64,000 nucleotides of DNA, taken from CAVQDV01 sp963711375 (GTDB lineage Bacteria; Pseudomonadota; Gammaproteobacteria; Coxiellales; Coxiellaceae). Below the pieces are notes generated by a model. That model was not told the origin of the DNA, made no database searches, and saw only the letters and a program-made list of their open reading frames with translations. Positions 33,231 to 41,761 of the stretch are shown here, piece after piece. The stretch spans positions 558,001 to 622,000 of the forward strand of contig CAVQDV010000005.1 in the NCBI GenBank assembly GCA_963711375.1. Reading direction: 5' to 3'. The translations under genes and the position numbers were made by a program. Every line of letters begins with the position of its first letter. The first letter of the stretch is position 1.

Positions 33231-33809
33231 TTATTTTTCCGCCAAAGTAGCCAAAGATTGCTTTAATCTTTCAGCAGCCTCCTGGTAAGATTTTAAAATG
33301 TTATCAGGGTCCACATATGTAGCCTTTATAAATGCCTTACGATTGAATTCTGGCATCTCGTCAATTTTTTTATATGCAAGTTTGTAGGCAATAATAACTA
33401 TTTTCAAATGGCTCTTTAAGCTTTCTTTTTTAGGATGATTTTTAGATTTTTCCAAATCGAAATGAGCAATAACTTTATTTCTCCAGATTTTAGCATTTTT
33501 CTTAAGAGAATCCCAATCATCATTGGATATTTTTGCATGCCCTAAAACAATATCATTAAAACAATCACCAAAGATTTTCTTCGAGCTAAGGCTTCCTCTT
33601 TCCTTACAAAAAATTTCAACCCAGGATAGCATAAACACGTAAAAAGAATCGCGTCTCAAGGCCTCAATAATTGGAGGTCTCTTTTCAATCTTTTTCAACT
33701 CTGTAATCTTTTGAAATACAGTATAATTCTCAATTAGCATCCTACATACCGCAGCGAATTCAAAATAACAAATTGCTTTTTTATTTAGATTATCTTTATT
33801 AGTAAACAT
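33231..33809 (-). CDS. HEPN/AbiU2-like protein
   Basis: 192 residues, all-helical. The key is 'KIWRNKVIAHFD' near residue 112: Arg-x5-His within RNKxxAHxD, the catalytic motif of HEPN ribonucleases, in the variant seen in AbiU2-like proteins. The first 100 residues fit the preceding HEPN helices ('YFEFAAVCRMLIENYTVFQK'). GGAG with a six-base gap precedes ATG 33809. It overlaps the small membrane-protein gene by 25 bases. HEPN proteins often cleave RNA in phage defence or as toxins; here the role is inferred. Confidence 0.65.
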   Translation of the reverse strand: MFTNKDNLNKKAICYFEFAAVCRMLIENYTVFQKITELKKIEKRPPIIEALRRDSFYVFMLSWVEIFCKERGSLSSKKIFGDCFNDIVLGHAKISNDDWDSLKKNAKIWRNKVIAHFDLEKSKNHPKKESLKSHLKIVIIAYKLAYKKIDEMPEFNRKAFIKATYVDPDNILKSYQEAAERLKQSLATLAEK

Positions 33810-34030
33810 ATTTTACTCCAATTTTTATTTAAGCTTCCTGAAGTACCTAAATCCAAAAAACAATCATTAGGCGAATCCATGTTAAATCCTTGGCCTTTTT
33901 CACAATATTTAAACGATGAAACAATAGTTGCAAAAAGAATAGCAGCAAACGCAATCAGAACTAGAAACAAAAGCAGAGGATAAAATAAAATTAAAATGTG
34001 CAGCCTCGAGATTTTTTCCTTATCGACCAT
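33785..34030 (-). CDS. small single-pass membrane protein
   Basis: 81 residues: a short basic start, one long hydrophobic segment at residues 12-38 ('LILFYPLLLFLVLIAFAAIL'), then a Cys-containing polar tail. GAGA precedes ATG 34030. Its end overlaps the HEPN-like gene, so the two are co-expressed. It could be a membrane-bound sensor or regulator of the HEPN protein. No family recognised. Confidence 0.6.
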   Translation of the reverse strand: MVDKEKISRLHILILFYPLLLFLVLIAFAAILFATIVSSFKYCEKGQGFNMDSPNDCFLDLGTSGSLNKNWSKICLLIKII

Positions 34031-34200
34031 TCTATTCTCTGCATTATTTTTGGGATCACAGGCGGATTATAGCAAATATTTTTAAGTTAATTAAAATTAC
34101 CGGGCTTCCGAGATAAGTATCGAACACATCTACTCCAGAAACTGAGCAAGATTGTGTTACCAACCTCCGCAAGCCAATGCTTGGTCTTTCAGAAACTTTA

Positions 34201-34803
34201 TTACCCAAAGTACAAACTGTATTCCCTATTTAACGCATCGTTAATTCTACTAACAGCTACTCTGGCTTTTTCTCCTGAAGGTGTCGACATAGTTACATAT
34301 TCCACATTTTTGTATCGTTCTAGGAATAGAATAACGTCGTCGGCTTGACGGTATCCCAATTTTTTAGCAGCCACCATCCACTCATATCCTATTTCCAAAT
34401 TCTTATCAACACACAAGCCATTAATATACATTCTTCCCAAATTATATTTAGCATTTGGATAGCCTTGGGCGCTCGATTGCCCGTACCAATATAATGCCAG
34501 GCACAAGTGATTATCGATATCAGCACTTATTTCATAAAAATTACCTAATGTATTTTCTGCAATCGCGTCCGTCGCTGGTTTCATGAGGTTTTTTTGATAA
34601 ATATAGGTTGGGTTATCTTCCAATAGTTTTTTATCGTAAGAAGAGCTATACGCTATAGGCAAAGGCAGACCAACGAAATAACGAAAAGACGGGGTAAACA
34701 ATAGCCAAATAATTACCCCTAGAATAATAAGCCCTAAAACCCCCTCCCCACCTGAGCTGTCATTGTTTTGTGTTGACGGAGCATTATTATTAGTTTCATT
34801 CAT
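34201..34803 (-). CDS. membrane-anchored Sel1-repeat protein
   Basis: 200 residues. One membrane segment near residues 22-42 ('GVLGLIILGVIIWLLF'). The region 100-165 has Sel1-like repeats: 'CLALYWYGQSSAQGYPNAKY', 'NLGRMYINGLCVDKNLEIGYEWMVAAKKLGY'. Such solenoids bind proteins and are frequent in Legionellales. GAGG precedes ATG 34803. It is co-directional with the two Rap1a-like genes upstream. Partner unknown. Confidence 0.75.
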   Translation of the reverse strand: MNETNNNAPSTQNNDSSGGEGVLGLIILGVIIWLLFTPSFRYFVGLPLPIAYSSSYDKKLLEDNPTYIYQKNLMKPATDAIAENTLGNFYEISADIDNHLCLALYWYGQSSAQGYPNAKYNLGRMYINGLCVDKNLEIGYEWMVAAKKLGYRQADDVILFLERYKNVEYVTMSTPSGEKARVAVSRINDALNREYSLYFG

Positions 34804-34851
34804 TCACACCTCTCATTTGACTGGCTGATGGGGTTTCAAAATATTTCCTTA

Positions 34852-35232
34852 TTATTTATTTTTCTCTTCAAGTTGTGCGCGTTCCTTTATGATTCCTTCT
34901 TCCGATAGCGCAATCATAATTGCAGTTGGGGCAAACATATCTCCAAGAATCGGGCCCAGTTTGATGCGTTTTCTTAGAATTCTCATCATTGTTTCTGTAG
35001 AAATTGATATATTGCGTGGCATAGCCCAATCCATATTAACACCATATATTAGGCCATCCTTTAACCCAGCTACATACGCTTTACAAAAAAGAGTTTTTGG
35101 ATCTTTGTAGCACGCCTCTAGTTGATTTGCACTTAAATACCCATTTCTAGAAGAAGGACTGTTGAGCGCATTCGCGTCTGTGAAAAACCCAAAAATCAAA
35201 ATGACTGAAATTAAATTAAAAGCATTCTTCAT
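34852..35232 (-). CDS. secreted Rap1a/Tai-like protein
   Basis: 126 residues from MKNAFNLISV. Signal peptide cleaved near ANA. The mature part has 'LSANQLEACYKDPKTLFCKAYVAGLKDGL', the two-Cys 'C...FC..Y..G..DG' pattern of the Rap1a/Tai family. Members of that family include periplasmic immunity proteins against type VI amidases. The late region 'STETMMRILRKRIKLGP' matches the paralog upstream. No cognate toxin is seen, so immunity is inference. Confidence 0.65.
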   Translation of the reverse strand: MKNAFNLISVILIFGFFTDANALNSPSSRNGYLSANQLEACYKDPKTLFCKAYVAGLKDGLIYGVNMDWAMPRNISISTETMMRILRKRIKLGPILGDMFAPTAIMIALSEEGIIKERAQLEEKNK

Positions 35233-35283
35233 GATAAATCTCATTTTTAAAAAAAATTAAAATATAAAAAATTGAATTCGTTT

Positions 35284-35670
35284 CTACTGGCCATTTAAAC
35301 TCCCACTATTGCTCTCCAATAATTTTCCTTTATTAGATATTGTCGAAGCTCTATACTCTACCACCCAGTATTGAAACATTATTCCCTGTAGAATTTGCCA
35401 TGCAGCATAATCGCTATATTCAGGGTGATTTCGCAATCTTTTTTTGAACAGCTTTATGATGGTTTGTCCAGACATTACGTTATTAGGGCCATAATTTGAA
35501 TGGAGACCAATTGCTGCTCCATCAAATAATCCCACCATATAGGACACGCATGCGAGACTTTGTTGATATCTGCATAATTCATCTAATTGGCTTGCCTTGA
35601 AAGAACGAGAGTAAGATGTTCCCATAGCACACAGACTTACAACTACGAAACCTATTTTAAATTTATTCAT
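35284..35670 (-). CDS. secreted Rap1a/Tai-like protein, paralog
   Basis: 128 residues. Signal peptide MNKFKIGFVVVSLCAMGTSY, then 'KASQLDELCRYQQSLACVSYMVGLFDGAAIG' with the same Cys-Cys-Tyr-Gly-Asp-Gly pattern, and 'SGQTIIKLFKKRLRNHPEYS'. Divergent from the 34852 gene but clearly related; 51-base gap. AGAGG precedes ATG 35670. A tandem pair of immunity-like proteins without a visible effector is unusual. Confidence 0.65.
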   Translation of the reverse strand: MNKFKIGFVVVSLCAMGTSYSRSFKASQLDELCRYQQSLACVSYMVGLFDGAAIGLHSNYGPNNVMSGQTIIKLFKKRLRNHPEYSDYAAWQILQGIMFQYWVVEYRASTISNKGKLLESNSGSLNGQ

Positions 35671-35721
35671 TATTTTCCTCTTATTTGAGTTTAAACATTG
35701 TTTATGTCATCACCCCATACT

Positions 35722-35973
35722 CTAGTGATGTGAAACATATACTCCGCTTGATCGCGGAGCCCAATAATCTGGGAAGCCATGGGAGTCACATACGCGTCGG
35801 CTATTGTAAAATGCGGTGTGATAAGCGCCTCTGGGATGTAGATTTCTTCGAAAATATAGAGAGACGTAGGTTCCGCTGGATCGTCTATAGCTATGCACGT
35901 TGACGGTTGCAAATGAGGAGGCGGAGAAAATGGACAAAAATACAAATATCCACACTAGGCTTAGTTTGTTCAT
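35722..35973 (-). CDS. small secreted protein with Tyr/His-rich mature part
   Basis: 83 residues from MNKLSLVWIF (GAGGG upstream). Signal peptide ends near SSFA-TVNVHSY. The mature 60 residues 'RRSSGTYVSLYFRRNLHPRG' and 'AYHTAFYNSRRV' resemble the small exported proteins of the 'VHGY.R.dGTYV.P..R' type often seen on mobile elements; function unknown. A broken homolog lies at 18541-18648. It is divergent from the XRE gene across the palindrome at 36007. Confidence 0.55.
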   Translation of the reverse strand: MNKLSLVWIFVFLSIFSASSFATVNVHSYRRSSGTYVSLYFRRNLHPRGAYHTAFYNSRRVCDSHGFPDYWAPRSSGVYVSHH

Positions 35974-36006
35974 CATTCCCTCATGGGTATCTTTCATAAT
36001 GGGCGA

Positions 36007-36027
36007 ATACTAAGAGATCCTTAGTAT
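36007..36027. promoter_or_regulatory. operator-like inverted repeat
   Basis: ATACTAAG-5-CTTAGTAT, perfect eight-base arms, between the divergent small secreted-protein gene and the XRE regulator gene. It is 26 bases before the GTG of the regulator, so probably its autoregulatory site. Confidence 0.6.
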
Positions 36028-36053
36028 CGTGTCAAGCCAAAAACTACGACTCT

Positions 36054-36413
36054 GTGAATCCTCAGATATTGACTATGGATCAATCGGCTATGGCCCAAAG
36101 CACATCAGCTTGCGTACTACCACTCAGACTTCGAGAGGCTCGCGAGCGAGCTGGCTTATCTCAGAAGGCCTTGGGCATCGCAGCTGGGATTGATGAATTT
36201 TCGGCTAGCGCAAGAATGAACCAATACGAAACGGGGAAGCACACCCCGGATTATTTAACCCTGACGCAAATTGCGAAAACCCTCAAAGTTTCTCCAGCCT
36301 ATTTTTATGCTGAAAATTCCGAGATGGCAGAAATTATTTTGCTGAGCAGCGCAGCACCAAAAGGGCTAAAACTCAAAATTATTAATTTAATTAAAAATCT
36401 GCAAAAATTATAA
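36054..36413 (+). CDS. XRE-family regulator
   Basis: 119 residues with GTG 36054; internal ATGs at 36075 and 36090 are alternative starts. Helix-turn-helix 'LREARERAGLSQKALGIAAG' and 'SASARMNQYETGKHTPDYLT'. The C-terminal 40 residues are a short helical tail ('LSSAAPKGLKLKIINLIKNL'). It probably controls the element's divergent gene pair through the palindrome upstream. Confidence 0.82.
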   Translation: MNPQILTMDQSAMAQSTSACVLPLRLREARERAGLSQKALGIAAGIDEFSASARMNQYETGKHTPDYLTLTQIAKTLKVSPAYFYAENSEMAEIILLSSAAPKGLKLKIINLIKNLQKL

Positions 36414-36575
36414 AACTCCATTCCAGATTACTACAAACATCTTCAATTACAGGTTCTAAATAATTGATTCCTGTAGGCACCAGCCATTGCTGTTCCAGGG
36501 CCGTTCGCTTTTTGAGCTAAATTTGGTAAAGTAGCATTGTTTTTTATTGATAATAACAATCCAAGGAAAATTATC

Positions 36576-36983
36576 ATGCCCTTTCAGCCAGGCGCGAGTG
36601 GCAACCCTAATGGACGACCTAAAGGCACAGGAAACCGCCAGCAAACATTCAATGCCTTCGTAGAAGCGCATAGAGAGGGCTTATTTAACAAAGCTCTTGA
36701 ACTTGCTTTAGGCGGTAATGAAGCCATGCTTCGTTTATTCCTTGAGCGCATGTTACCTGCCAAACCTACGCATGAGACCATTCAGATTGACCTACCAGTT
36801 GGCAATTATAATAGCACGGAAATCCTATCCAATTTTGGATCTGAGGCGCTGAGAGCCGTAGCAACTGGCAACATGACGTCGACAGAAGCAGCGCAGGTTG
36901 CCTCTTTGATGAATGCGCACTCCAAAACATACGAGCTTGTGCGGCTGAGTGATGAAATTGATGCTTTAAAGGAAGGAAGATAA
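36576..36983 (+). CDS. DUF5681-domain protein
   Basis: 135 residues. The N-terminal 'FQPGASGNPNGRPKGTGNRQ' is the signature of DUF5681, a short basic domain found on phages and integrative elements near packaging or replication genes. The remainder is helical with 'LGGNEAMLRLFLERMLPAKP'. AAGGA precedes ATG 36576. It converges on the primase-helicase gene with a 112-base gap. Role unknown; a small-terminase-like or DNA-binding function is possible. Confidence 0.75.
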   Translation: MPFQPGASGNPNGRPKGTGNRQQTFNAFVEAHREGLFNKALELALGGNEAMLRLFLERMLPAKPTHETIQIDLPVGNYNSTEILSNFGSEALRAVATGNMTSTEAAQVASLMNAHSKTYELVRLSDEIDALKEGR

Positions 36984-37095
36984 ATAAACCTCATCACCCT
37001 CTGCCGAAGGTGTAACACGCGTAACAACGTAACTCCAGTTGTAGAATAAGGCCCCCTATAACCTCCAACCGTAACGTGAAAAGAAATGTTACGCT

Positions 37096-39438
37096 TCAAC
37101 CACCGTCAGATGTACCGTCTTCATTGACTTGTGACGATGTGTCTCCTGTTTCGCAATTTCTATGTGCTGTTTCTGGAAGATATCGCTCAAACGGGTCTTT
37201 GAAGGAGGAACAGTAGTATCCTTTCCTGGTGACTTCATTAGAAAGGCGAATTGTCTTACTCGCGATGCTAAATTCACGGAGTAGTTTAGCTAGATCATGA
37301 GCGGTCAAAGGCGTGTTATGTCTGTATGTACGCCACGGTGCTTCCTCATCTGAATTCAGACGATGAAGCAAATCTTCTGTCGTGATGCGATCCCCTCTTG
37401 CTTCAAGAAGAATGGCTTTAATATCACGTAATAGTTGAATGCCAATTGTCATTTGCTCTTGGTTTGTACCTGAGAGCGATAAGGCAGCATTTTTCGCGAA
37501 CGCGCTCCATCTCTCACCAGCCAACTGAGCTATAGCAAAAAGATGCTGCCAATTGTCATTCGCTCTATCATTTAATTCAAGGGACATTTGATCAATAGGC
37601 TCTTTTAAAAGAGCATCATTATTATCTGCGGAAAAGCGGATACATTTTCGCTTTAATATCTCAAAATCACTTTTTAAAATATTCCGTAACGATTCCTTTT
37701 TTTCATGAGGAAGTTTTCGGCGGAGTTGAATTATTACCGCGCGATCTTCAATTGTACCTGGTAAACGACCTATTGCAGCGATAGCTTTAGCGCTCCATGT
37801 GCTAAATCTAGTCGGTTCATTTTTTTCCCCAGCACATCTTAAAACATATGCTGAATCCCTAGAATGGCCTGAATTTAAAATGCCTCGTAATTCTTCATTG
37901 TCGCGCATAAATGTATCGGCTTCATCAATAATTAGAGTTGGCTCCCATTTTTCAATGCTGCGGAACGTGGCTGCTGGTGTAATATTTGATGCAAGAAGCG
38001 GTCGGTAAACTGTGCGCAGTAGAATGGATAGCAATGTTGATTTTCCACAACGTTTTTCGGGCGAACAAATATAAAGAATAGGTGAAATATAAGCGCTGTC
38101 GATGCAATAACTATGAACAATCCAAAGCGCAATTGCTCTAGGCTCATGCTCTGAAGAAAAAACAAGAATACGGTCTAGCAATGTAACAAGCTCATCGAGA
38201 ACCGAGGAAAGAGTGACTGGCTCATCCCATGCCTCAATGGTGTCAAATAAATCATTATTTTCTGTCATCAGTTCTTTTTGCTTGTCTTTGACCATTGCAT
38301 CAAGAGCGCCCTTACCAATCTTAAGTTGTTGAGCTGCGCCGGTTCGTTGCTGCTGATATTCCAGTTTTGGGCATTGCGCCAAGCGGTTTATAAGTTCCTC
38401 ATTTTCTTGTATAGAGGGATTGATAATTTCGTTCGTTTGCATAACATTAGCTCCGTCATTTTCTATGGGCACCGATAATTGACGCATTAATTCCTGAAGC
38501 GCTTCTATTTGATTAGAGTCGCGGGCAAGGAGTAAAACATAAAGGTCATTAAAGTCGGAGCGTTTAATTTCCGGCTTCAGGTCCGAGGGTATCGCCTTGA
38601 AATCAGGTAAAAATACGTGTCCCTGTTTCAGGATTGAAATTGCCTTCTGCGCAACTTGGGCGCTTGTAACAATTTCCTTTTCTGATGGAAGATCAACGCA
38701 AAAATAAAGATCACTTTTAGGGTAAGCAGATTTTATAATGGGGGCGATACTATCAAATTTCTTGCCGTACAAACAGATCGTCGGGCATTGAGTAGCCCGA
38801 TGAATATTGAGTGAGGTAGCAATTCCTTCAGCGAAATAGATCTTACCAGACTTATTTATAGCCCCAAAAATATGAAACCCATGTTTAGGGGATGTGCCCG
38901 GGTAAAACAATTTCTTCCCATTATTCGATATGGTTTGAATCGAAATCATTTCGCCAGTAATTAATCGGACAGGGCACAATATCCTTCCAGCTTCATCAAT
39001 TCTTAGTCCATCTGCCTCAGTAATAGTTAAATGCTTATGATCAAAATACTGATGGGATATGCAAGGTTCTGATTTCGCCCATAAATCCTTTATTTCTTGC
39101 AAAGCTTTTACTCTTTTTTCAGCCTCTTTTTCCGCCTGCATAGTCCTGCGCGTTGCTAAGTTCTGGCGCTCAAGGAGAGTTAATTCTTGCTTTGATGAGC
39201 TATGAAAACTGAAGTTCTTTTCGATGACGCATCGGTGACAAATAAATTTTATTGTGGGGCAGCCATCTGTATGTGCGCGATAAGCAGCGTCACTATTGTT
39301 TTTTGATTTTCCTGGGCATTTAAAACGCTGCCATGAGGGGGTGTCAAATTGTATTTCATCCGCGAAGGGATGCCCCACTGAGCCAAGAAAATCTTTAAAT
39401 GCTGATTCTAAACTAATCAGGGAAATTGGAGTTCTCAC
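37096..39438 (-). CDS. element-encoded primase-helicase
   Basis: 780 residues, GTG start overlapping the previous stop. Residues about 40-75 hold a four-Cys zinc site ('FKCPGK', 'DGCPT', 'CHRC'). A Toprim-like region follows near residues 195-260 ('FAEGIATSLNIHRATQCPTI', 'YFCVDLP'). Residues about 445-640 are a DUF3631-type P-loop domain: Walker A 'CSPEKRCGKSTLLS', Walker B 'LIIDEADTF', then 'RDNEELRGILNSGHSRDSAY' and 'GTIEDRAVIIQLRRK'. It is most likely the replication protein of the 32-43 kb element. It is in an operon with the small genes upstream. Confidence 0.82.
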   Translation of the reverse strand: MRTPISLISLESAFKDFLGSVGHPFADEIQFDTPSWQRFKCPGKSKNNSDAAYRAHTDGCPTIKFICHRCVIEKNFSFHSSSKQELTLLERQNLATRRTMQAEKEAEKRVKALQEIKDLWAKSEPCISHQYFDHKHLTITEADGLRIDEAGRILCPVRLITGEMISIQTISNNGKKLFYPGTSPKHGFHIFGAINKSGKIYFAEGIATSLNIHRATQCPTICLYGKKFDSIAPIIKSAYPKSDLYFCVDLPSEKEIVTSAQVAQKAISILKQGHVFLPDFKAIPSDLKPEIKRSDFNDLYVLLLARDSNQIEALQELMRQLSVPIENDGANVMQTNEIINPSIQENEELINRLAQCPKLEYQQQRTGAAQQLKIGKGALDAMVKDKQKELMTENNDLFDTIEAWDEPVTLSSVLDELVTLLDRILVFSSEHEPRAIALWIVHSYCIDSAYISPILYICSPEKRCGKSTLLSILLRTVYRPLLASNITPAATFRSIEKWEPTLIIDEADTFMRDNEELRGILNSGHSRDSAYVLRCAGEKNEPTRFSTWSAKAIAAIGRLPGTIEDRAVIIQLRRKLPHEKKESLRNILKSDFEILKRKCIRFSADNNDALLKEPIDQMSLELNDRANDNWQHLFAIAQLAGERWSAFAKNAALSLSGTNQEQMTIGIQLLRDIKAILLEARGDRITTEDLLHRLNSDEEAPWRTYRHNTPLTAHDLAKLLREFSIASKTIRLSNEVTRKGYYCSSFKDPFERYLPETAHRNCETGDTSSQVNEDGTSDGG

Positions 39439-39701
39439 AGCAGTTCCTCCCTTATACCCCGAATTCCAATCACGAAATTTTGCATTATTTCTTTGGTGGG
39501 TTTGAGCTGTTTATTGCAATCGTTGACTACAGCTAGACAAAGTATTTTTAAACAGCATCTAGCTATTAAATGTATTGCAGGTTGTGGATGTGGGAGACTA
39601 AATTTAGTATTATTCGTTGTGTTTTTATTTTTTCGCCCACTTCCCGTCACTGAGTTACGATCGGTGACGGAAGGCGCCTCCTGCTCCTCCTTATCGATCA
39701 T
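39435..39701 (-). CDS. small protein between excisionase and primase
   Basis: 88 residues from MIDKEEQEAP (GGGGGTG upstream). A polar start is followed by 'HLIARCCLKILCLAVVNDCN', a Cys-rich hydrophobic stretch, and a basic end. Stop and start overlap with the primase gene (GTGA). It is typical of coupled small replication-control genes on satellites, but no family is recognised. Confidence 0.5.
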   Translation of the reverse strand: MIDKEEQEAPSVTDRNSVTGSGRKNKNTTNNTKFSLPHPQPAIHLIARCCLKILCLAVVNDCNKQLKPTKEIMQNFVIGIRGIREELL

Positions 39702-39927
39702 TTTGCACCCCCATTCCATTGGTTAACCACAAATCCAATTTATCCAGATCAAAAACCAACTTTTTGCCCAGACGGGAGATCACTGCTTTCAAACCATTAC
39801 TTTCTGCATAAAAAACATAGTGCCTTAGCGAGCTTGGCGTTTTAAAAACATGGTTATAAATTTTTACCGTATTCTTAAAGTCGGCAAAGCGCTTCTTGGT
39901 TATCGGACGGCTTGTTTCATCGAGCAT
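39691..39927 (-). CDS. excisionase/AlpA-like DNA-binding protein
   Basis: 78 residues. 'PITKKRFADFKNTVKIYNHV' then 'GLKAVISRLGKKLVFDLDKLDLWL' reads as a small winged helix of the excisionase type, where the last helix enters at 'DLDKLDLWL'. AGAGG precedes ATG 39927. Its position between primase and integrase fits a directionality factor or operon regulator. Confidence 0.6.
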   Translation of the reverse strand: MLDETSRPITKKRFADFKNTVKIYNHVFKTPSSLRHYVFYAESNGLKAVISRLGKKLVFDLDKLDLWLTNGMGVQNDR

Positions 39928-40029
39928 ATCTGTTACCTCTTAATTTGAATTATCACTAACTATCCGCATGATCTCTCATGCACGGCCTATGATAAAAAAT
40001 TGGAGTGCGGGAATAACAGAAAAAATAAG

Positions 40030-40085
40030 TCAAAAAATCGTATTTTTCCGCGGGAATAGCTGCGGGAAGCGGGAATAGCTGCGGG
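40030..40085. repeat. short tandem repeat GCGGGAATAGCT
   Basis: GCGGGAATAGCTGCGGGAA is repeated nearly exactly twice in tandem, after another GGGAATA copy. It lies between the excisionase gene and the 551-residue gene, and could be a binding array for the excisionase. Confidence 0.4.
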
Positions 40086-40103
40086 AAAAGGTCTGTCCCT
40101 CTA

Positions 40104-41759
40104 TTAAACTAATAGCTTTTCTTTTATGGTCGCCCAAAAGCTAGGGTTTGGTTTTGTGTTTTTTCCGGGCCACGCACAAATTGGGACTGCATCCACTGAT
40201 GGCATGTTTTTCCCTTTACAGCACTCCCGAAAATTGTTCTTGGCATTCTTTTTATCTTGTTTCGTCATCTTTTCTGGAAAAATACCTGGTACAATGCTAT
40301 GGCAAAAATTGTAAAATTCCTCCACTCTACCTGGCATATGAAGAGGATCAAAGCTCCTGTCCGCATCTTTTATATTTTTTATGATAATTTTTATTACAAC
40401 ATAATGAAGGATTCTTTTTTTGCCACGTCCTTGGTAGTCATTCTGAGCTTTCTTAATTTCTGCATATAATTCGCTTCCCGCAGAAGAATCTATGTCAAAA
40501 ACGACAACACCTTCCAGCGGGTTTGTATGGGCTGCGTCTTCCAGAATTGGAGTTTCAATCCTTACATCCCCATCCAAAAAATCATTGACCTCTTGTTGAA
40601 TGAATACCCAATCATTTGGTGTCATCCGAAATGACGCTATTTTATTGCGGATATGGATTACTTTTGGTTCGCCTAGAAGATACTCGCAAAATGAGGGCTC
40701 AAGCTCAATACATAGTAAATTGTGATTTTTCTGAAGAGACTCTTTTGCGTTCAGGTTAGGATGTGACACTATTATGGCTTCATTAAGTGTAAAAATCTTT
40801 AATACCGATTTAGGCATCCTCACCAAACCCTCGTAACGATATTCGTATGAAACATCTATTTTTTGATCACGCCTATCATTTGCAACTTCGGTAATCGAGG
40901 GAATGCGTCGATAAGAACTATCTTTAAGGTAATAATTATCTGTATCAGACTTAGAATAAGCATGGAAATTTCTCTTTAAGCACAGCCTCACTATATCGAC
41001 ATCACTGACTTGCTGGCCCGTCTTTTTACCAACAAGATCTTTCAATTGTCCAAGAGTGTATGTCGTATAATTTTCTACCGGTATTCCTCCTTTAGCCAAT
41101 TGAATATCTAATCCATGATATGCACATCGTATTAATTTGGCCACATTCAGAGATATAAATGCACTGGCCCCAGAAGGAATTCTTTTTAACCCCAAAAAGT
41201 GAATGTAAGCAATATTTCTGGGGATATACAATTTTAATCCCTCAACCAACTCCAACCACTCTATCGGTGAGGCAAGTCCACTAAGGCCTTTACTTTTAGC
41301 ATGCTCGTTAACTACCTCAAAATTCTGTTCAAAAAACCCCTCAATTTCAGCCTCAATTTCTTCAACATCAAAAACCATTAATGGACGAAATTTTGTATTT
41401 GTGGTCTTCCTTTGATTCAAAAGTTCAACTACATGCAAAGCGGTTATCAATGTAAAAAATTCAATTAAACTGCAATTTTGAGACAAAACAAAATCATCAA
41501 AAATTGTCTTTATTTTACCTACATACTCACTAACGTTTTGCAAATCAATTCGCCTGGTCAATGGCCTTAGGTAGCTAATTGTCTGGTAGATAAAAATTAA
41601 CTGAGAAAACGGGCTGCAAGCAATCGCCAATGGATTTGACAATAAATTCAACGGGATTCTGCCATTTTCTTCAAATGATTTCAGTTGCCCGTCTGAATCA
41701 TTACTCTTGATCTTTCTTATCCCAGAAATAAGCCAAATTTTATCGAATTTTTCTTCCAT
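40104..41759 (-). CDS. 551-residue protein of unknown function, coupled to the integrase
   Basis: Starts two bases after the integrase stop, so it is in the same operon. Residues 1-250 are helical ('NPLAIACSPFSQLIFIYQTI', 'EWLELVEGLKLYIPRNIAYI'). Residues about 390-480 look alpha/beta ('VVFDIDSSAGSELYAEIKKA', 'HYVVIKIIIKNIKDADRSF'). The final part has Cys and Trp ('CCKGKNMPSVDAVPICAWPG'). No signal peptide or membrane segment. I recognise no family. Position between integrase and excisionase suggests element biology or a defence cargo. Confidence 0.7.
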   Translation of the reverse strand: MEEKFDKIWLISGIRKIKSNDSDGQLKSFEENGRIPLNLLSNPLAIACSPFSQLIFIYQTISYLRPLTRRIDLQNVSEYVGKIKTIFDDFVLSQNCSLIEFFTLITALHVVELLNQRKTTNTKFRPLMVFDVEEIEAEIEGFFEQNFEVVNEHAKSKGLSGLASPIEWLELVEGLKLYIPRNIAYIHFLGLKRIPSGASAFISLNVAKLIRCAYHGLDIQLAKGGIPVENYTTYTLGQLKDLVGKKTGQQVSDVDIVRLCLKRNFHAYSKSDTDNYYLKDSSYRRIPSITEVANDRRDQKIDVSYEYRYEGLVRMPKSVLKIFTLNEAIIVSHPNLNAKESLQKNHNLLCIELEPSFCEYLLGEPKVIHIRNKIASFRMTPNDWVFIQQEVNDFLDGDVRIETPILEDAAHTNPLEGVVVFDIDSSAGSELYAEIKKAQNDYQGRGKKRILHYVVIKIIIKNIKDADRSFDPLHMPGRVEEFYNFCHSIVPGIFPEKMTKQDKKNAKNNFRECCKGKNMPSVDAVPICAWPGKNTKPNPSFWATIKEKLLV

Positions 41760-41761
41760 TT

